NCBI GenBank assembly: GCA_026182355.1
Contig: JAPFBL010000243.1
Coordinates: 62,001-126,000 of the forward strand
Length of the DNA: 64,000 nucleotides
Direction: 5' to 3'
DNA from: Hermatobates lingyangjiaoensis
Lineage: Eukaryota > Arthropoda > Insecta > Hemiptera > Hermatobatidae
Below, piece after piece: positions 53,925 through 63,961 of the stretch. The notes beneath the pieces were generated by a model. It saw nothing but the letters and a program-made list of their open reading frames with translations, ran no database searches and was not told the origin of the DNA. Within the stretch, counting starts at the first letter, position 1, and the number at the start of each line of letters is the position of its first letter. A program made the position numbers and the translations under genes.

Positions 53925-54040
53925 GATCAAAGCACAATAAGAAAATGGGAAAACAAGACTAAGATCTTTCAACCGTAACAAGCGGTCTTCGTTAGAGTCA
54001 AAAACCCAACTGTTGGGTTTTTGAATCTTTTTATATATAT
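53922..54040 (-). ncRNA. Family A hammerhead, asymmetric foldback
   Basis: The minus unit keeps AGATCT, GAAA and stem I, but the core is CTAACGA (G5 changed). The plus side stops at GTTGGGTTTTTGAATC, inside stem I, then a TA-rich end. Only one ribozyme remains. Confidence 0.75.
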
Positions 54041-54980
54041 GTATAGATAAACAAAAAGTAATAAACTAGTGATGTCAAAAAATAAACTAACGTAGTTAAT
54101 TTTTTTTGTAATAAAGATATAATTATGTTTCCGTCATTAGAAGGCTAGGAGAAAAAAGAAACCATTAGGTGAAAAGAGAAATATTAGGTTAACTTAGAGG
54201 AATTAGAGGATCTACGAATCAAAAAGTTTGTTTAATTCATAGATCCTGTCTTTTAAAAAAAATGGAGATGATAGTTTCTCCATCGCGTTATTTTTAAATT
54301 ATGTTATCTGTCTATTGTAGGTATAAAGTATATAAATGATTGAAGACCAGATTTACAAATAAATCAGGTTAGTGTGACGCTTTGAAAATGGTAACTGGGT
54401 GAAAAATTTTTCATTTTCCTTCATCGACTCAATTTTTGATATTACAATTATTTTTACATAAATAATTGCCTTAAATGAAAATGCCTAGTAATTAGATTGT
54501 TGCTTTGATTTTCTAGATCCCTAAGGAATTCATAGAATTAGAAATCCTGAGGCAAATGAAATGAAATTAGTGTTAAACTGTCAGAGATGGATTAATTATA
54601 CATTTATTTATGCGTTCGGTTGGTTTAAGCAGCCCGTCAGGTATTCTACGTTATTTCCACAGACACCCTGCGGGCACACCAGTCTGACTCTCCCACAACC
54701 AAGTCACACTTTGTGCAAAATTCATTGACGAGTTTCAACATCTGCTTTCAACTGTTTCCTCCCAGGATCATAATCCTTTGAATAATTTCGTCTTTATCTA
54801 ATTTTCTAACAACCAAATCCAAGGAATTATCATTGAAATATCAATTATATATTTATTCACACAAATTTTTACTTCCAGGAATATATTTAATAAATATAGT
54901 AAATATCTACATATAATACTTTACTGAAAGTAGAGTATAGTTCAAGAAATATTGAATTTAATAGATTAATATTAATAGAT
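54041..54980. other. Non-coding DNA
   Basis: A moderately GC-richer stretch at 54625-54790 has no adequate reading frame. AGATCCT(C)..AGGATCT-like inverted words near 54205-54250 are a small hairpin. Confidence 0.4.
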
Positions 54981-54982
54981 CA

Positions 54983-55182
54983 AATATTATAAGCATTAAT
55001 AACGGGCTCTTCAAACTGGATACTTTCGTTACGAGAGCAATAGCCTTTTCTAAGAGGGTTGACAGCTAGCGGGCAGTTATTTTACTCTTTCTTACTGTAC
55101 TCCTTTGTTTCCCCAAACATCCCTATCTGAACATTTGTCCTTTCCTGCACTTTACATCCTTTTAAAATACCACCCTTCCAAA
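54983..55182 (+). pseudogene. PLE family A endonuclease end and 3' tail fragment
   Basis: Matches 16445-16645: the last ~30 codons of GIY-YIG (AATAACGGGCTCTTCAAACT..GAGGGTTGACAGCTAGC, split) and the tail CTCCTTTGTTTCCCCAAACA. It stops before the hammerhead. Confidence 0.85.
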
Positions 55183-55469
55183 AAATGTACATGTTATGAG
55201 ATCCCTGAGTTCATTTTTAGTTTTTTATGTCTCTGTCTGTGTGTGCGTGTGTATGTTTCCTCCTGGATAACAACACCATGAGATAGTTTATTATTTTTGC
55301 ATACTCCGCATGCAGAATCTATTTCGAATAGATTCGGATCTATTTCCTACTTGTTCTTTTTACTGGACCAACCCGTCAGCACCACATCCTTGGTATGTCT
55401 TGAATTCTCTTAATTGAATTTTATTTTTTCACTCTAATTTTGTAACTGATAAGATATAATTTTTATTGT

Positions 55470-55612
55470 AGTGTCTTCCTGATGATGAACACAAAGTGTT
55501 TAAAACGCGTTGAATAAAACTTCATTTGTGTGGAGACTTTTGTTTGTTTATCCATTTTTCCTCAGAATGAGTAAATACCACACAATTACGGATTGCACAA
55601 CTAATGATTTAT
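55470..55612 (+). ncRNA. Family J hammerhead-like element and tail
   Basis: CTGATGA 55479-55485, stem II AACAC/GTGTT, AAAA where GAAA is expected (G12 lost), and the ACGCGT palindrome (55505-55510) with U17. The downstream tail GAGTAAATACCACACAATTACGGATTGCACAACTAATGA-like (55567-55605) is shared with 34257-34300. Confidence 0.6.
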
Positions 55613-57455
55613 AATAAGTAGTGTGTTCCTTGAAACGTACTGTAGAGGTAAACAAGAAATTTCTTGGAATGTTCTGTTACAAACAATTCTATGAAATATT
55701 AGGGCAGCTAGAGATACCTATTAAATTCAACACCTTTTTTTAAAATAATTATGTTATTCATATTATTTTAACTAGGGCTTATTTTCAGGGAAGGGCTTCT
55801 ATTCCAAAGTGTTCCGTAAATCACACTAGGGTTTATTTTCGGGGGATGTCTTATTTTCAGAAAAAGACGGTATATGTACATTTTGCTGTATTTACTATTC
55901 AGAAGTATTGGAAAAGTGGCTTTTAATAGTAGCAAACGTGCAAAACAATAGTAGGCCTGAGAGATCTCTAAACCAGAATTCTCTGTAATAATGCTTCTTA
56001 TATACGTAGCAACGATAGAAATCTTGGGGGTTCCAGGATTGAGCTATGCCTTGGGTTTGTAACCTCACGTCATACGAGTAGATACGACGTATCACGTATC
56101 ACGAGGTAGTACAGTATGACTGACTCAAACACAATGCATGGGGTATATCCCATCGAGAGATCTACTCGATCTACAAGGGATTTATTAATTCTCACAGGCA
56201 CAGTAAATGCTTTTTTGAGAGGGAACTTCTATACAACGCTCTCTATTGTCAAGAGGAGAAAGCCATAAGTAGGTTTTCATCTCTTGACAGCATCCTATAA
56301 ATGAATTTCCAAACTATTTCTACCACACTTGAGTATAAATAACTGTTTGAACTGTTAATTTTTGTTAACTAAGTTACTGAAAGATATTTCATTTATGTAT
56401 GTTATGAAATTTTAAAATTACAAGCCTCTGTTGTTTAACCTGTGACAATCACCAGTGTGATTCGTACTGCTAAGCAAAAAGTAAAATTCATTTCCTCTCT
56501 TTTCTAGGGTTATTTGGTTCTTATGCAAAAAAACACGTTGTTTTCTATGTCTTATTATGCATTTATTCATTGTTACTATTGGAATAATAATGACCCATAT
56601 TTACATAGGATAAAGCCATGTTATTACAAATTATATAGTCACTATTTCCTGTATCCCATCTCTTAAATTATACATTTTATGCAGAAAACAAACAAGCCTT
56701 TCTTTGTATGAAATAGATGCAACATTTCATGAAAGAGATATGCAACATTCCATCAAATAGATATGCACACTTTTTATGAAACAGATACACACACATTCTA
56801 TGAAATAGAATCAACGTGTGCACGTTGATCAACGTATTTACAAACTATTTCTTCTTTTCGAAATATTTCAGTATTTTTTTTTGATATTATTCATTTTTAC
56901 TGGATCTTATAGATTACATAATAAAATTAAATTTACAAGTTTATTTCTACTTTACTGTTTATAGTCGTTTTCTTCATTCATTTAATTCTTAAAAATTTAA
57001 ATTTAAAATCATATCACATAAGACTCATTAAAGTTCAATTTTCAATTATCTCACTACTAATTGATGCAAGTAGAAATGCTAGCGTTAAAGCACGGTAGCC
57101 AATTAAATCATTTTCCTTGCTAGAGAATATACTTTAATGGTGTAACAACACGGGATGAGGTAAAAACAGAAGCGGCCGGATTTCTTGATCGCAGGAGACC
57201 TGCTATTAATAACGTAGGTTCTGGCAGACACCAAACCTGAATAATTTAACAGTATATCTGCCACAATTTATGATGCTTTATAATCCTTTCCTTGCTTCGA
57301 ACACTTACACACGCATCGCTTAGATTGCAACCCAAGTACCCATAGCTTCATTAGGTTTGCTATAGTTTATTTAATGGGAAATCAATATTGCATTTTATAG
57401 TCAATAGTAATAAATCTTTTTTTATTATTGCTATGTATATATATATATATATATA
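55613..57455. other. Non-coding DNA, no gene seen
   Basis: Imperfect tandem ATGAAA(C/T)AGATA(C/T)(A/G)CA(C/A) units occur at 56708-56810. The minus frame 56095-55895 is unsupported. A TA tract lies at 57435-57456. Confidence 0.45.
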
Positions 57456-57457
57456 GT

Positions 57458-57570
57458 TCAATGTACATAAAGAAACATAGAGAAATTAAAAACTCAAACT
57501 TACAGTGAGACTGTAAGTTTGTGTTTTTAATTTCTCTATGTTTCTTCTTGTACATTGAACTGTATTTTTC
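57458..57570. repeat. Family G foldback, ribozyme deleted
   Basis: GTTCAATGTACATAAAGAAA to ACTTACAG, then CTGTAAGT to the complement ending ACATTGAAC. Arms of about 50 bp meet almost directly, so the whole hammerhead core has been lost while the outer tails remain paired. Confidence 0.85.
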
Positions 57571-57640
57571 CATTTCGGATCGTATTTTCATCGAAAAAGT
57601 GTATATATTCAAGTGCAATATATTTTTTTTTATATGAATA

Positions 57641-57845
57641 TGATTAACTCTGAAGATGGTCAAGGAGACCGAAACATGTCAGTTATAAAGAATAAACCAT
57701 TTGGAGAACTAGTATATTTAGTACCAGAAATATTTAAAACAAAAATGAGAAAACTTGAAAGATGGACAATGAAATTTATTCATGCCACAGTACAAAGGTC
57801 GTTCAACAAAACATGTACATAAGAAGGATTGCTCCCCAAATTTAC
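57641..57845 (+). mobile_element. PLE family C 5' end: intact hammerhead plus N-terminal coding segment
   Basis: Hammerhead: TAACT 57645-57649 pairs with AGTTA 57681-57685. CTGAAGA is 57650-57656. Stem II is GGTC/GACC. GAAA is 57671-57674. ACATGT (57674-57679) is palindromic and C57680 is the cleavage base. The frame 57613-57822 runs through it (INSEDGQGDRNMS) into RKLERWTMKFIHATVQRSF, then CTxEGLLPKF, and stops at a TA tract. Near-identical to the minus copy at 19052-19262. Presumably the N-terminus of a PLE polyprotein; the rest is missing. Confidence 0.8.
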
Positions 57846-58139
57846 AATATATATATATATATGAAACCTTTCTTCATGTAACCTTCATATGTTCACCCGC
57901 CCTGTTTTGTGGAAATGATAGATGAATATAACAAGTAGTGTTTTTTCATACTTAGAACCAATTAATTCTTATGTAACTTAAATAACCATTAGCACACTTT
58001 CCAAGGTAATACTAATTTCCTTTTGTCTGATACTTTTAAATAGATGTGTACTCAACAACTCTGATTATAAAATAACCTTTTGTATGTATCTGTTGGTCTT
58101 AAAAAAAATGTTTGTTAGTTCTCCATGTGAGTTGTAGAT

Positions 58140-58278
58140 TGTTTTGATAAATGTATTATAGTCTTACTCTAATTTTAGCCCTGAAGATGATGTACAAATA
58201 CATCGAAACGACGGCCTAGAAAGGAGTTTATTTTCTTTTATTTGACCTAGCCCTCAATAACAAAACATTGAATATATT
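58140..58278 (+). ncRNA. Family L hammerhead motif
   Basis: CTGAAGA is at 58182-58188. Stem II is a perfect six-pair GATGTA/TACATC with a CAAA loop, and GAAA is at 58206-58209. The next bases are CGAC rather than the CGTC seen on the minus arm at 22077, so the ACGT palindrome is damaged here. Stem I GCC/GGC is possible. The tail TAGAAAGGAGTTTATTTTCT and TTTGACCTAGCCC matches 22035-22070. Confidence 0.6.
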
Positions 58279-58288
58279 TATATATATA

Positions 58289-58372
58289 AATTAAAATAAG
58301 CAGTGACACATAAACTGAAAAGTGAGTCTTTGTTGTGTTTCAGTTTATGTGTCACTGCTTATTTTAATTGTT
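58289..58372. repeat. Short foldback
   Basis: AATTAAAATAAGCAGTGACAC (58288) with ATAAACTGAAA is repeated as its complement ending at 58369. The arms are about 33 bp and perfect. Confidence 0.85.
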
Positions 58373-58404
58373 ATCTGTCTCGCCGGACCGTTTTCCGTTT
58401 ATTA

Positions 58405-58405
58405 T

Positions 58406-58469
<64 letters not shown>

Positions 58470-58470
58470 T
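58405..58470. repeat. (TA)n microsatellite
   Basis: Two TA tracts separated by TTTTA. The plus frames reading through it (58303-58636) owe their length to TA repeats. Confidence 0.95.
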
Positions 58471-58667
58471 ATCTATGATGAGTTTTATATTGAGTGCCTC
58501 TTCTATATTCTCTTTAAGAGCACACAAAGCGAAGAGGAAAGTCAGGTGCAGGCTTTTATTTTATATAAATAAAGTGAAAAGTGTGTATGAAAACCAAATA
58601 AATGACCTTTTCAAAGAAGTGTCTTTGTTGGAATAAGCAACTTATTTGACAATCAATATATATTCTG

Positions 58668-58765
58668 ATCAACTTTCAAACCACAATAAGAAATGAGAAA
58701 AAAGACAAAGATCTTCCAACTGTAACAAGAGGTCATTGCCAGAGTTAAATTCAAGGGACTTTTTT
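58668..58765 (-). repeat. Degraded family A hammerhead tail
   Basis: AAACCACAATAAGAAATGAG, AGATC, TTCCAACTGTAACAAGAGGTC and GCCAGAGTTAAA follow the minus-strand family A order. The core CTGACGA reads CTGGCAA. Ribozyme destroyed. Confidence 0.7.
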
Positions 58766-59775
58766 TAGACTTTCTAATTGTCTTACTACATTGCGATGAG
58801 TAGCTGGTATTTTTGCAGTAGATTGAAAAGAGACCAATGATTATAGGTGATGTACTAGAATTAAAGGCCAGATAGAAACTAGTCAGAAATAAATCCACAA
58901 TAAAACAAACAAAACGCTAAAACATGTATAATTAACTAAGGCACTAAAAGAAAAGATATGTAAGAAGTTTTTTTTTTCATAAGCCATCGTCAGATTTAGT
59001 ATAATACAAATCTAAAGAGACACTAAGTATTAAAGTTAAAGCTAGTCTAGGCCTGGGAGACTGTGGGTGTATGTAGGGAGGATTGGTTGGTCAGCCGGCT
59101 AAGATCAACTCCCTACCCGCCCAAGTGTAACAATTTTAAAACGATCAACAAAATACTGCAAACTTACTATAATATTAAAATCAGTTTAATGTTTATTCAA
59201 AATAAGTATATTGTTTTTTAAATAAAGATTTCTACACTGTTGCCTTGTAGTATAGAGTTTCCCTTTACCAAGGTATCTCTGGTGAGGTTTATATTGAGTG
59301 CCTCTTCTATATCCTCTTAAGAAGCCCACCACGTAGTCAAGTGGAAAGTCAAGTGCCAGAAAAGTCAATTTTGTGAAAACCAATTCAATATACCCAGTAA
59401 TTTAAAAGCCACTATTTACTTTTTATTTATTTTTCATTATTTGCTTTTTATTTATTTTTAAAAAAGAATGATTCTAAATAAGATTCTTGATAATAAATCG
59501 AAATCAGAAACTGCAGAGTCATCTAATATTTAAATATAAATATACTCTGCAATTCTGTCTTCTATGTAGGCAACTCACGGCAAGACAAATGGAAGATTAT
59601 AACCTATCATTAACAAGGGTTTCAATGCACATGCTGCTGCCAACATTAAGCCATGTTGTTTGAGGGTGTATGCTCCCATCATAGAGAAATATATATTTAT
59701 ACTTTGAAAACAAAAAGAAACCCTAATGAAAACTAGACCTCATATTCAGGTATATATAACTGAAAAAAAAACAAC
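58766..59775. other. Non-coding DNA
   Basis: 59270-59350 contains TATTGAGTGCCTCTTCTATA, also at 58487-58507, so the two are copies of one unnamed repeat (with AGAG/GTGGAAAGTCA(A/G)GTGC nearby). At 58975-58995 AAGCCATCGTCAG.. resembles a decayed hammerhead strand. No gene seen. Confidence 0.4.
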
Positions 59776-59779
59776 ATAT

Positions 59780-59895
59780 AAGGAAAGAGAACAATTAGTG
59801 GATCAATATTTCCAACCGAAGTTCGTCATCAGGAAGAGAGTAGAAGGGAAGTAGTGTTAGTTGTTTCTTTTTTGTTTTCGTTTTATTGCTTTAAT
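59780..59895 (-). ncRNA. Hammerhead ribozyme motif, family E with UUCG loop
   Basis: On the minus strand CTGATGA (59826-59832) is followed by stem II AAC/GTT (plus C-G closing across a bulge) capped by TTCG. GAAA is at 59809-59812, then ATAT and U17. Core intact; stem I begins GA/TC. AACAAAAAGA-like sequences on each side suggest remnants of foldback arms. Confidence 0.6.
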
Positions 59896-59909
59896 TATAT
59901 ATATATAAA

Positions 59910-60070
59910 ACAGTTCAAAATTGAATATAGGTAGCACAAAGTAAAACTTACACACACACTTACAAACTCAAATTTTCGGGCAATCCGTCTTCAGAAGAAA
60001 AGAGAAAAAGAGACCATCACGTTGCAGACGCAACGGCTAGTAACGGATCGTCTTTCCGTTTATCAAGTGA
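59910..60070 (-). ncRNA. Family H hammerhead
   Basis: On the minus strand CTGAAGA (59988-59994), GG/CC stem with ATTG loop, GAAA (59974-59977), AATT palindrome, U17 and GAG for stem I. The right arm is truncated (GGATCGTCTTTCCGTTTATC). TA tract follows at 60072-60082. Confidence 0.65.
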
Positions 60071-60439
60071 ATATATATATATGATTGGCTATTTTTGAGC
60101 AAATAGTTTTTACTTTTCCTCTTTGGACTGTATTGTTTCCGGCTCTAAAAAAAGCCATTACTCAGTGAAGCACTTCTATGAAGTCAATCCCACCGGCATG
60201 ACAGATATTGGAAGGCTCACAGTCCTTCGTAAAACTTTTACGAGCAGTAATAGTTTACTATTTTAACTTTAGTAAAGTTAATTGTAAGTAGTTTGCTATT
60301 TTACTACTTTCCGAGTAGTAACAGCAGTAGACGAGTGTCAAATAGTTTGACTATTTGGTCAAAAATAGTCAATCATATTCGAGATCCGGACCACTCATGC
60401 AGAATATATACAATTATATCTATTAGTAGCAGTTTGGTT

Positions 60440-60540
60440 CTCAACGCGAGTACTTCCCACTTCTTCTCGATGATGACGGATGTCGAAATATCAAACTGAG
60501 TTCTGTAGTGACTTTCTGTGTTCTTTCCTATGTGTTAATG
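60440..60540 (+). ncRNA. Family F hammerhead-like motif
   Basis: CGATGATGAC, GGAT, GTCG, GAAA, ATATC: stem II GAC/GTC and the ATAT palindrome as in 43020-43070, but the first core strand is GATGATGA. AACGCGAGTACTTCCCACTTC precedes it in both copies, split here as ACGCGAGTACTTCCCAC. Degraded. Confidence 0.45.
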
Positions 60541-60596
60541 TTTATATATATATATAACAGATTCAATAATATATCAACCGTTAGATAGAACACACC

Positions 60597-60599
<3 letters not shown>

Positions 60600-60651
<52 letters not shown>
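60600..60651. repeat. (TA)n microsatellite
   Basis: Uninterrupted TA tract adjoining the family H copy. CACACCTACA just before it (60590-60599) resembles the family B PLE terminus. Confidence 0.95.
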
Positions 60652-60652
<1 letters not shown>

Positions 60653-60654
<2 letters not shown>

Positions 60655-60835
60655 CTCAGAAACGAAGAAGCAACACACAGAGAAAGAGACACACTTACAT
60701 ACTGAAATTTTTGGATGATCCGTCTTCAAGAGAAAATAGAAACGGCGACCAAGAACGCCGGAAAACAACGGCAGGAAACCGTCCCGGCTACCGACGAGAA
60801 AATATATAATTTTGAGTTATATATATATATATATC
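60653..60835 (-). repeat. Family H fragment
   Basis: AGCTCAGAAACGAAGAAGCA, AGAAAGAGACACACTTACAT and a degraded core (TTGAAGA / CAAAAATTTCAG on the minus strand) match 53472-53600, including ACCAAG(A/C)ACGCCGGAAA. The frame 60715-60933 is not a gene. Confidence 0.65.
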
Positions 60836-60837
60836 AA

Positions 60838-60965
60838 GATTTCACAATAAACAATCAACAAGTTGAAATAACAATCAACGTTCACTCAATAAGAAAAAGA
60901 CTAAGTTCAAGCGTAACAAGCGGTCTTCGTTAGAGTCACTTCTCAACTTAGTTGAGTCAAATCTC
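60838..60965 (-). repeat. Degraded family A hammerhead with foldback remnant
   Basis: AAGATTTCACAATAAACAAT, AATAACAATCAACGTTCA, GACTAAG, GCGTAACAAGCGGTC and TTCGTTAGAGTCA follow minus-strand family A order; AGATCTTTC is lost. CTCAACTTAGTTGAG forms a small terminal hairpin. Confidence 0.7.
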
Positions 60966-62595
60966 GGTTTTGTTTGAAACATTGAAGTAAGTTTTGTTGT
61001 TATTGCTCCACATTTGTTTTTTCTAATTGTTTGATATGTATACACGTTGTTGTGTCTGAGCAGATTAGTTTATAACTGGTCATCATAAACACTAGCACTG
61101 CACAGACTATCTCTTTCATGTTGGAATTTTTTAATAAAACAGCTGGATGTTTCAGTTTTCGACGCATCCATTGAAGTCTGCTACTTATATTTTTAGAGCC
61201 TGATAAAGAGGTCATAAAGGGGAGCTCAGATATTGCTTCCAATTAGATATTCAGTCCTGAGTACTGCTTTACTCCCAGTATTACTTTAAAAATGTAAATT
61301 TTACTGTTTCCATTTTTTATACTTCTCATAAAAATTCCTATTAGAAAACGCTACCTTTCATAATACTTAACATGAGTTTTTCAGTAAGATTAGGGAAGAC
61401 TAAATCAAGTGAATTACTACTTCCGACTTACCCTCTTCCTTTTAACTACTCTCCTTGGTGTTTTACTACCAGAATAAAGTTTTCTATTTCTTTCTATCGG
61501 CAGATTTAATATAACTTAGGTTCACTATGATTAACTTCAGATATCTATATCACATACGTGATAATACGTTTGTCTGCTAAAATTTCATTTTGATGCGGAT
61601 TTCGACTGATAATAAAATTTTTTATATTCAATAATTGGCAAACATAAGAATGAGATTAGCCAATAACATAAAAACTAAATTATGATATTAATATTCATGT
61701 TTATTAATTTTATAATGTCTAGTTTTGTATTTATTCTTCAATTTATTAATACTCGTACAACTTCATGCAAAACGATTTATATTCACTGATTTTAAGAGAA
61801 TAATTTGGATAAATACGGAATATTTATTGAAGTTGATATATAAGAATTAATTAATGTTAATATGGTTTTAGTTTTGTTGGATTTTATATTCTTCAAACTA
61901 AAACTGAATATTCTTCAGTACATTTTTACTAACAGCTATGAAGACAATTTTCAATAAAATATGGAGTGCCCTACACTCAATTTTACTATATGTTAAGCAA
62001 ACACAATTTTAATTTCGTCGACTACTAACTGATATTTCATTTTACACTTGATTTCATTTTACGTACATTTTACACTTGATAGACGATGCAAGAATCTTAA
62101 TTTTTATTGCAATCAGACACTTGGTTTTATGAGCATTAAATTAATTGCACTAATTACATTCATCAATAAATAAATGGCATTTGGTGTCTCCTAGGTGGCT
62201 GTTATTGATTTTCACTAAGGCACCTGAAATAAATTTTTAAAGTTTATGAAATATGTTGCACCCATCAACAAAACTTAAGAGCAGATGTAAATTATTTTGT
62301 GTTTATGAGTCATATTAACTTTCGCTAATTTTGAAGAATGAGGTATGACTCTTTCTTATTAAGTTTATGATAAATATCCAGGTTTTTATTATTCCAGTCT
62401 AATAGTTCATATCAATTATTTTCAAAATCTTCAAACTTCCAGCTATGAAATTATTAAAATATATTGAAATCTGGCTTTGAACTTGGGTTGAGTAACGGCT
62501 AATTACTAATATATATTAGTAATTTATTACTAATATAATTTTTCTCAATATACATTTAGAGCAACCTTATAACGGAGGAGAGAACGCAGGAAAAA
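60966..62595. other. Non-coding DNA
   Basis: No supported exon or RNA gene. A TACTAATATATATTAGTA palindrome lies at 62506-62523. Confidence 0.45.
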
Positions 62596-62599
62596 CATA

Positions 62600-63245
62600 C
62601 ACTGGCTCACAGTATAGTGAATTTTTATGATTTTTGACAAAAGGAAAGAAAAGTTATTTTTTAAAAAACACTAGCACGCCTTAAAATTCCCATTATAAAA
62701 ATTCTATAAAAGACTATAAATGTTAAACATAATTCAAAATTGAAAACATTATTTAAATAATAATAATAATAAGGAAATTATACCACATCTTAAATTAAAA
62801 ATTATCTTAAACCAACATTTTTTCTTACATGTTTTTGACATTTTTGAGATAATATTGAAATATTTTCAAGTTTTAAATGGGAGACTTGTCTTAAATTGTC
62901 AATGTAGAAGGAGGTCTGATAAACTATGTAAGAGAAAAAAAGCCATGTTCTTCTGTAAGAGATTATTTCGTAACACGAAATCTACAGTTTCGGTTTTCAA
63001 AAATGTTATTAGTGCTGTAGCTATTAGTTAATGATATTATATGTGTCAGTGGTATTCGAAAATAAGCATATATATTGATAAGTGGATCAATCACTATCTC
63101 TACTACCTCCAGGAATGAAAGACTAATAAACCTCTCCCATTTGGACATTATGCACAAATGGGACATTATATATTATAACCAAGAAGTTTGATATTAAGTT
63201 GTCTTATAGTAAAGTTGAGTGTAGGTCAATCCCAAATTTTTTAAT
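62600..63245 (+). repeat. Dispersed repeat R1, second plus copy
   Basis: Matches 10030-10710 in order: CCTTAAAATTCCCA, ATAATTCAAAATTGAAAACATT, CAATGTAGAAGGA, GTTTTCAAAAATGTTATTA, GGAATGAAAGACTAATAA and TATAGTAAAGTTGAGTGTAG. Small frames differ between copies. Confidence 0.8.
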
Positions 63246-63960
63246 AAAATATTGAAAAATTATTTAAGTCTGAAATTATTTAACTTTTTTTTTGGCATTA
63301 AATATGTTTAAATGAAATGTAGAATTTCATTTGTTGTATGACTTTTAAATAACAGGTCCTCTAGAGCGAGTGTGTTGAGTAGCGAGGGACCAGGGCATGA
63401 AACAACCCTTGACATAAATTTGAAACATGATAGCTTTTCCGTTTTTACAATGTTCTTTTCTATTCTCCTGTCATTGTTCAGGTTTATTGTCCGAACAATA
63501 CCGGCTGCCCTTCATTCCTGTATGCTACTTTAGTTTTTTTTCTGACTACAATAAATAATAAGGTAAAAAATAAACTGTTTACCCGGTTAAACTTTAATCA
63601 TCATAATTTGTCACTCCTTTGATATTTTTTTTTTTTGGTTCATATTTTATCTGTAGACAGTTTTAGGAGTTAGATACGTGATTCATTGCCCGTACATAAA
63701 TAACGTACTTTTTCAATATAGGTTGCCATTTTTTATGATTAACTTTACAACAGAATGAAAAACAAATCATTGCTTAAAACAGTAAATGGATGAGGGGTGC
63801 ATGCGGCTGGTCATTTTTCTCATATTGTGAACAGGAATAAAATATTTATTCAAACATTGTGCTCTCACGGTGTTAGGGGTGATTTGTAATCACATCAGTG
63901 GTCTCATAATTCGGCGGTCACTTTCTCAAACTCCTCATAATGCAACACCGATTTACTTTA
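63246..63960. other. Non-coding DNA
   Basis: No feature identified. Confidence 0.45.
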
Positions 63961-63961
63961 T

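Noticed and set aside
58303..58636. Overlapping plus frames rich in Tyr-Ile
   Set aside because: Their length comes from TA repeats reading as YIYI; no domain is present.
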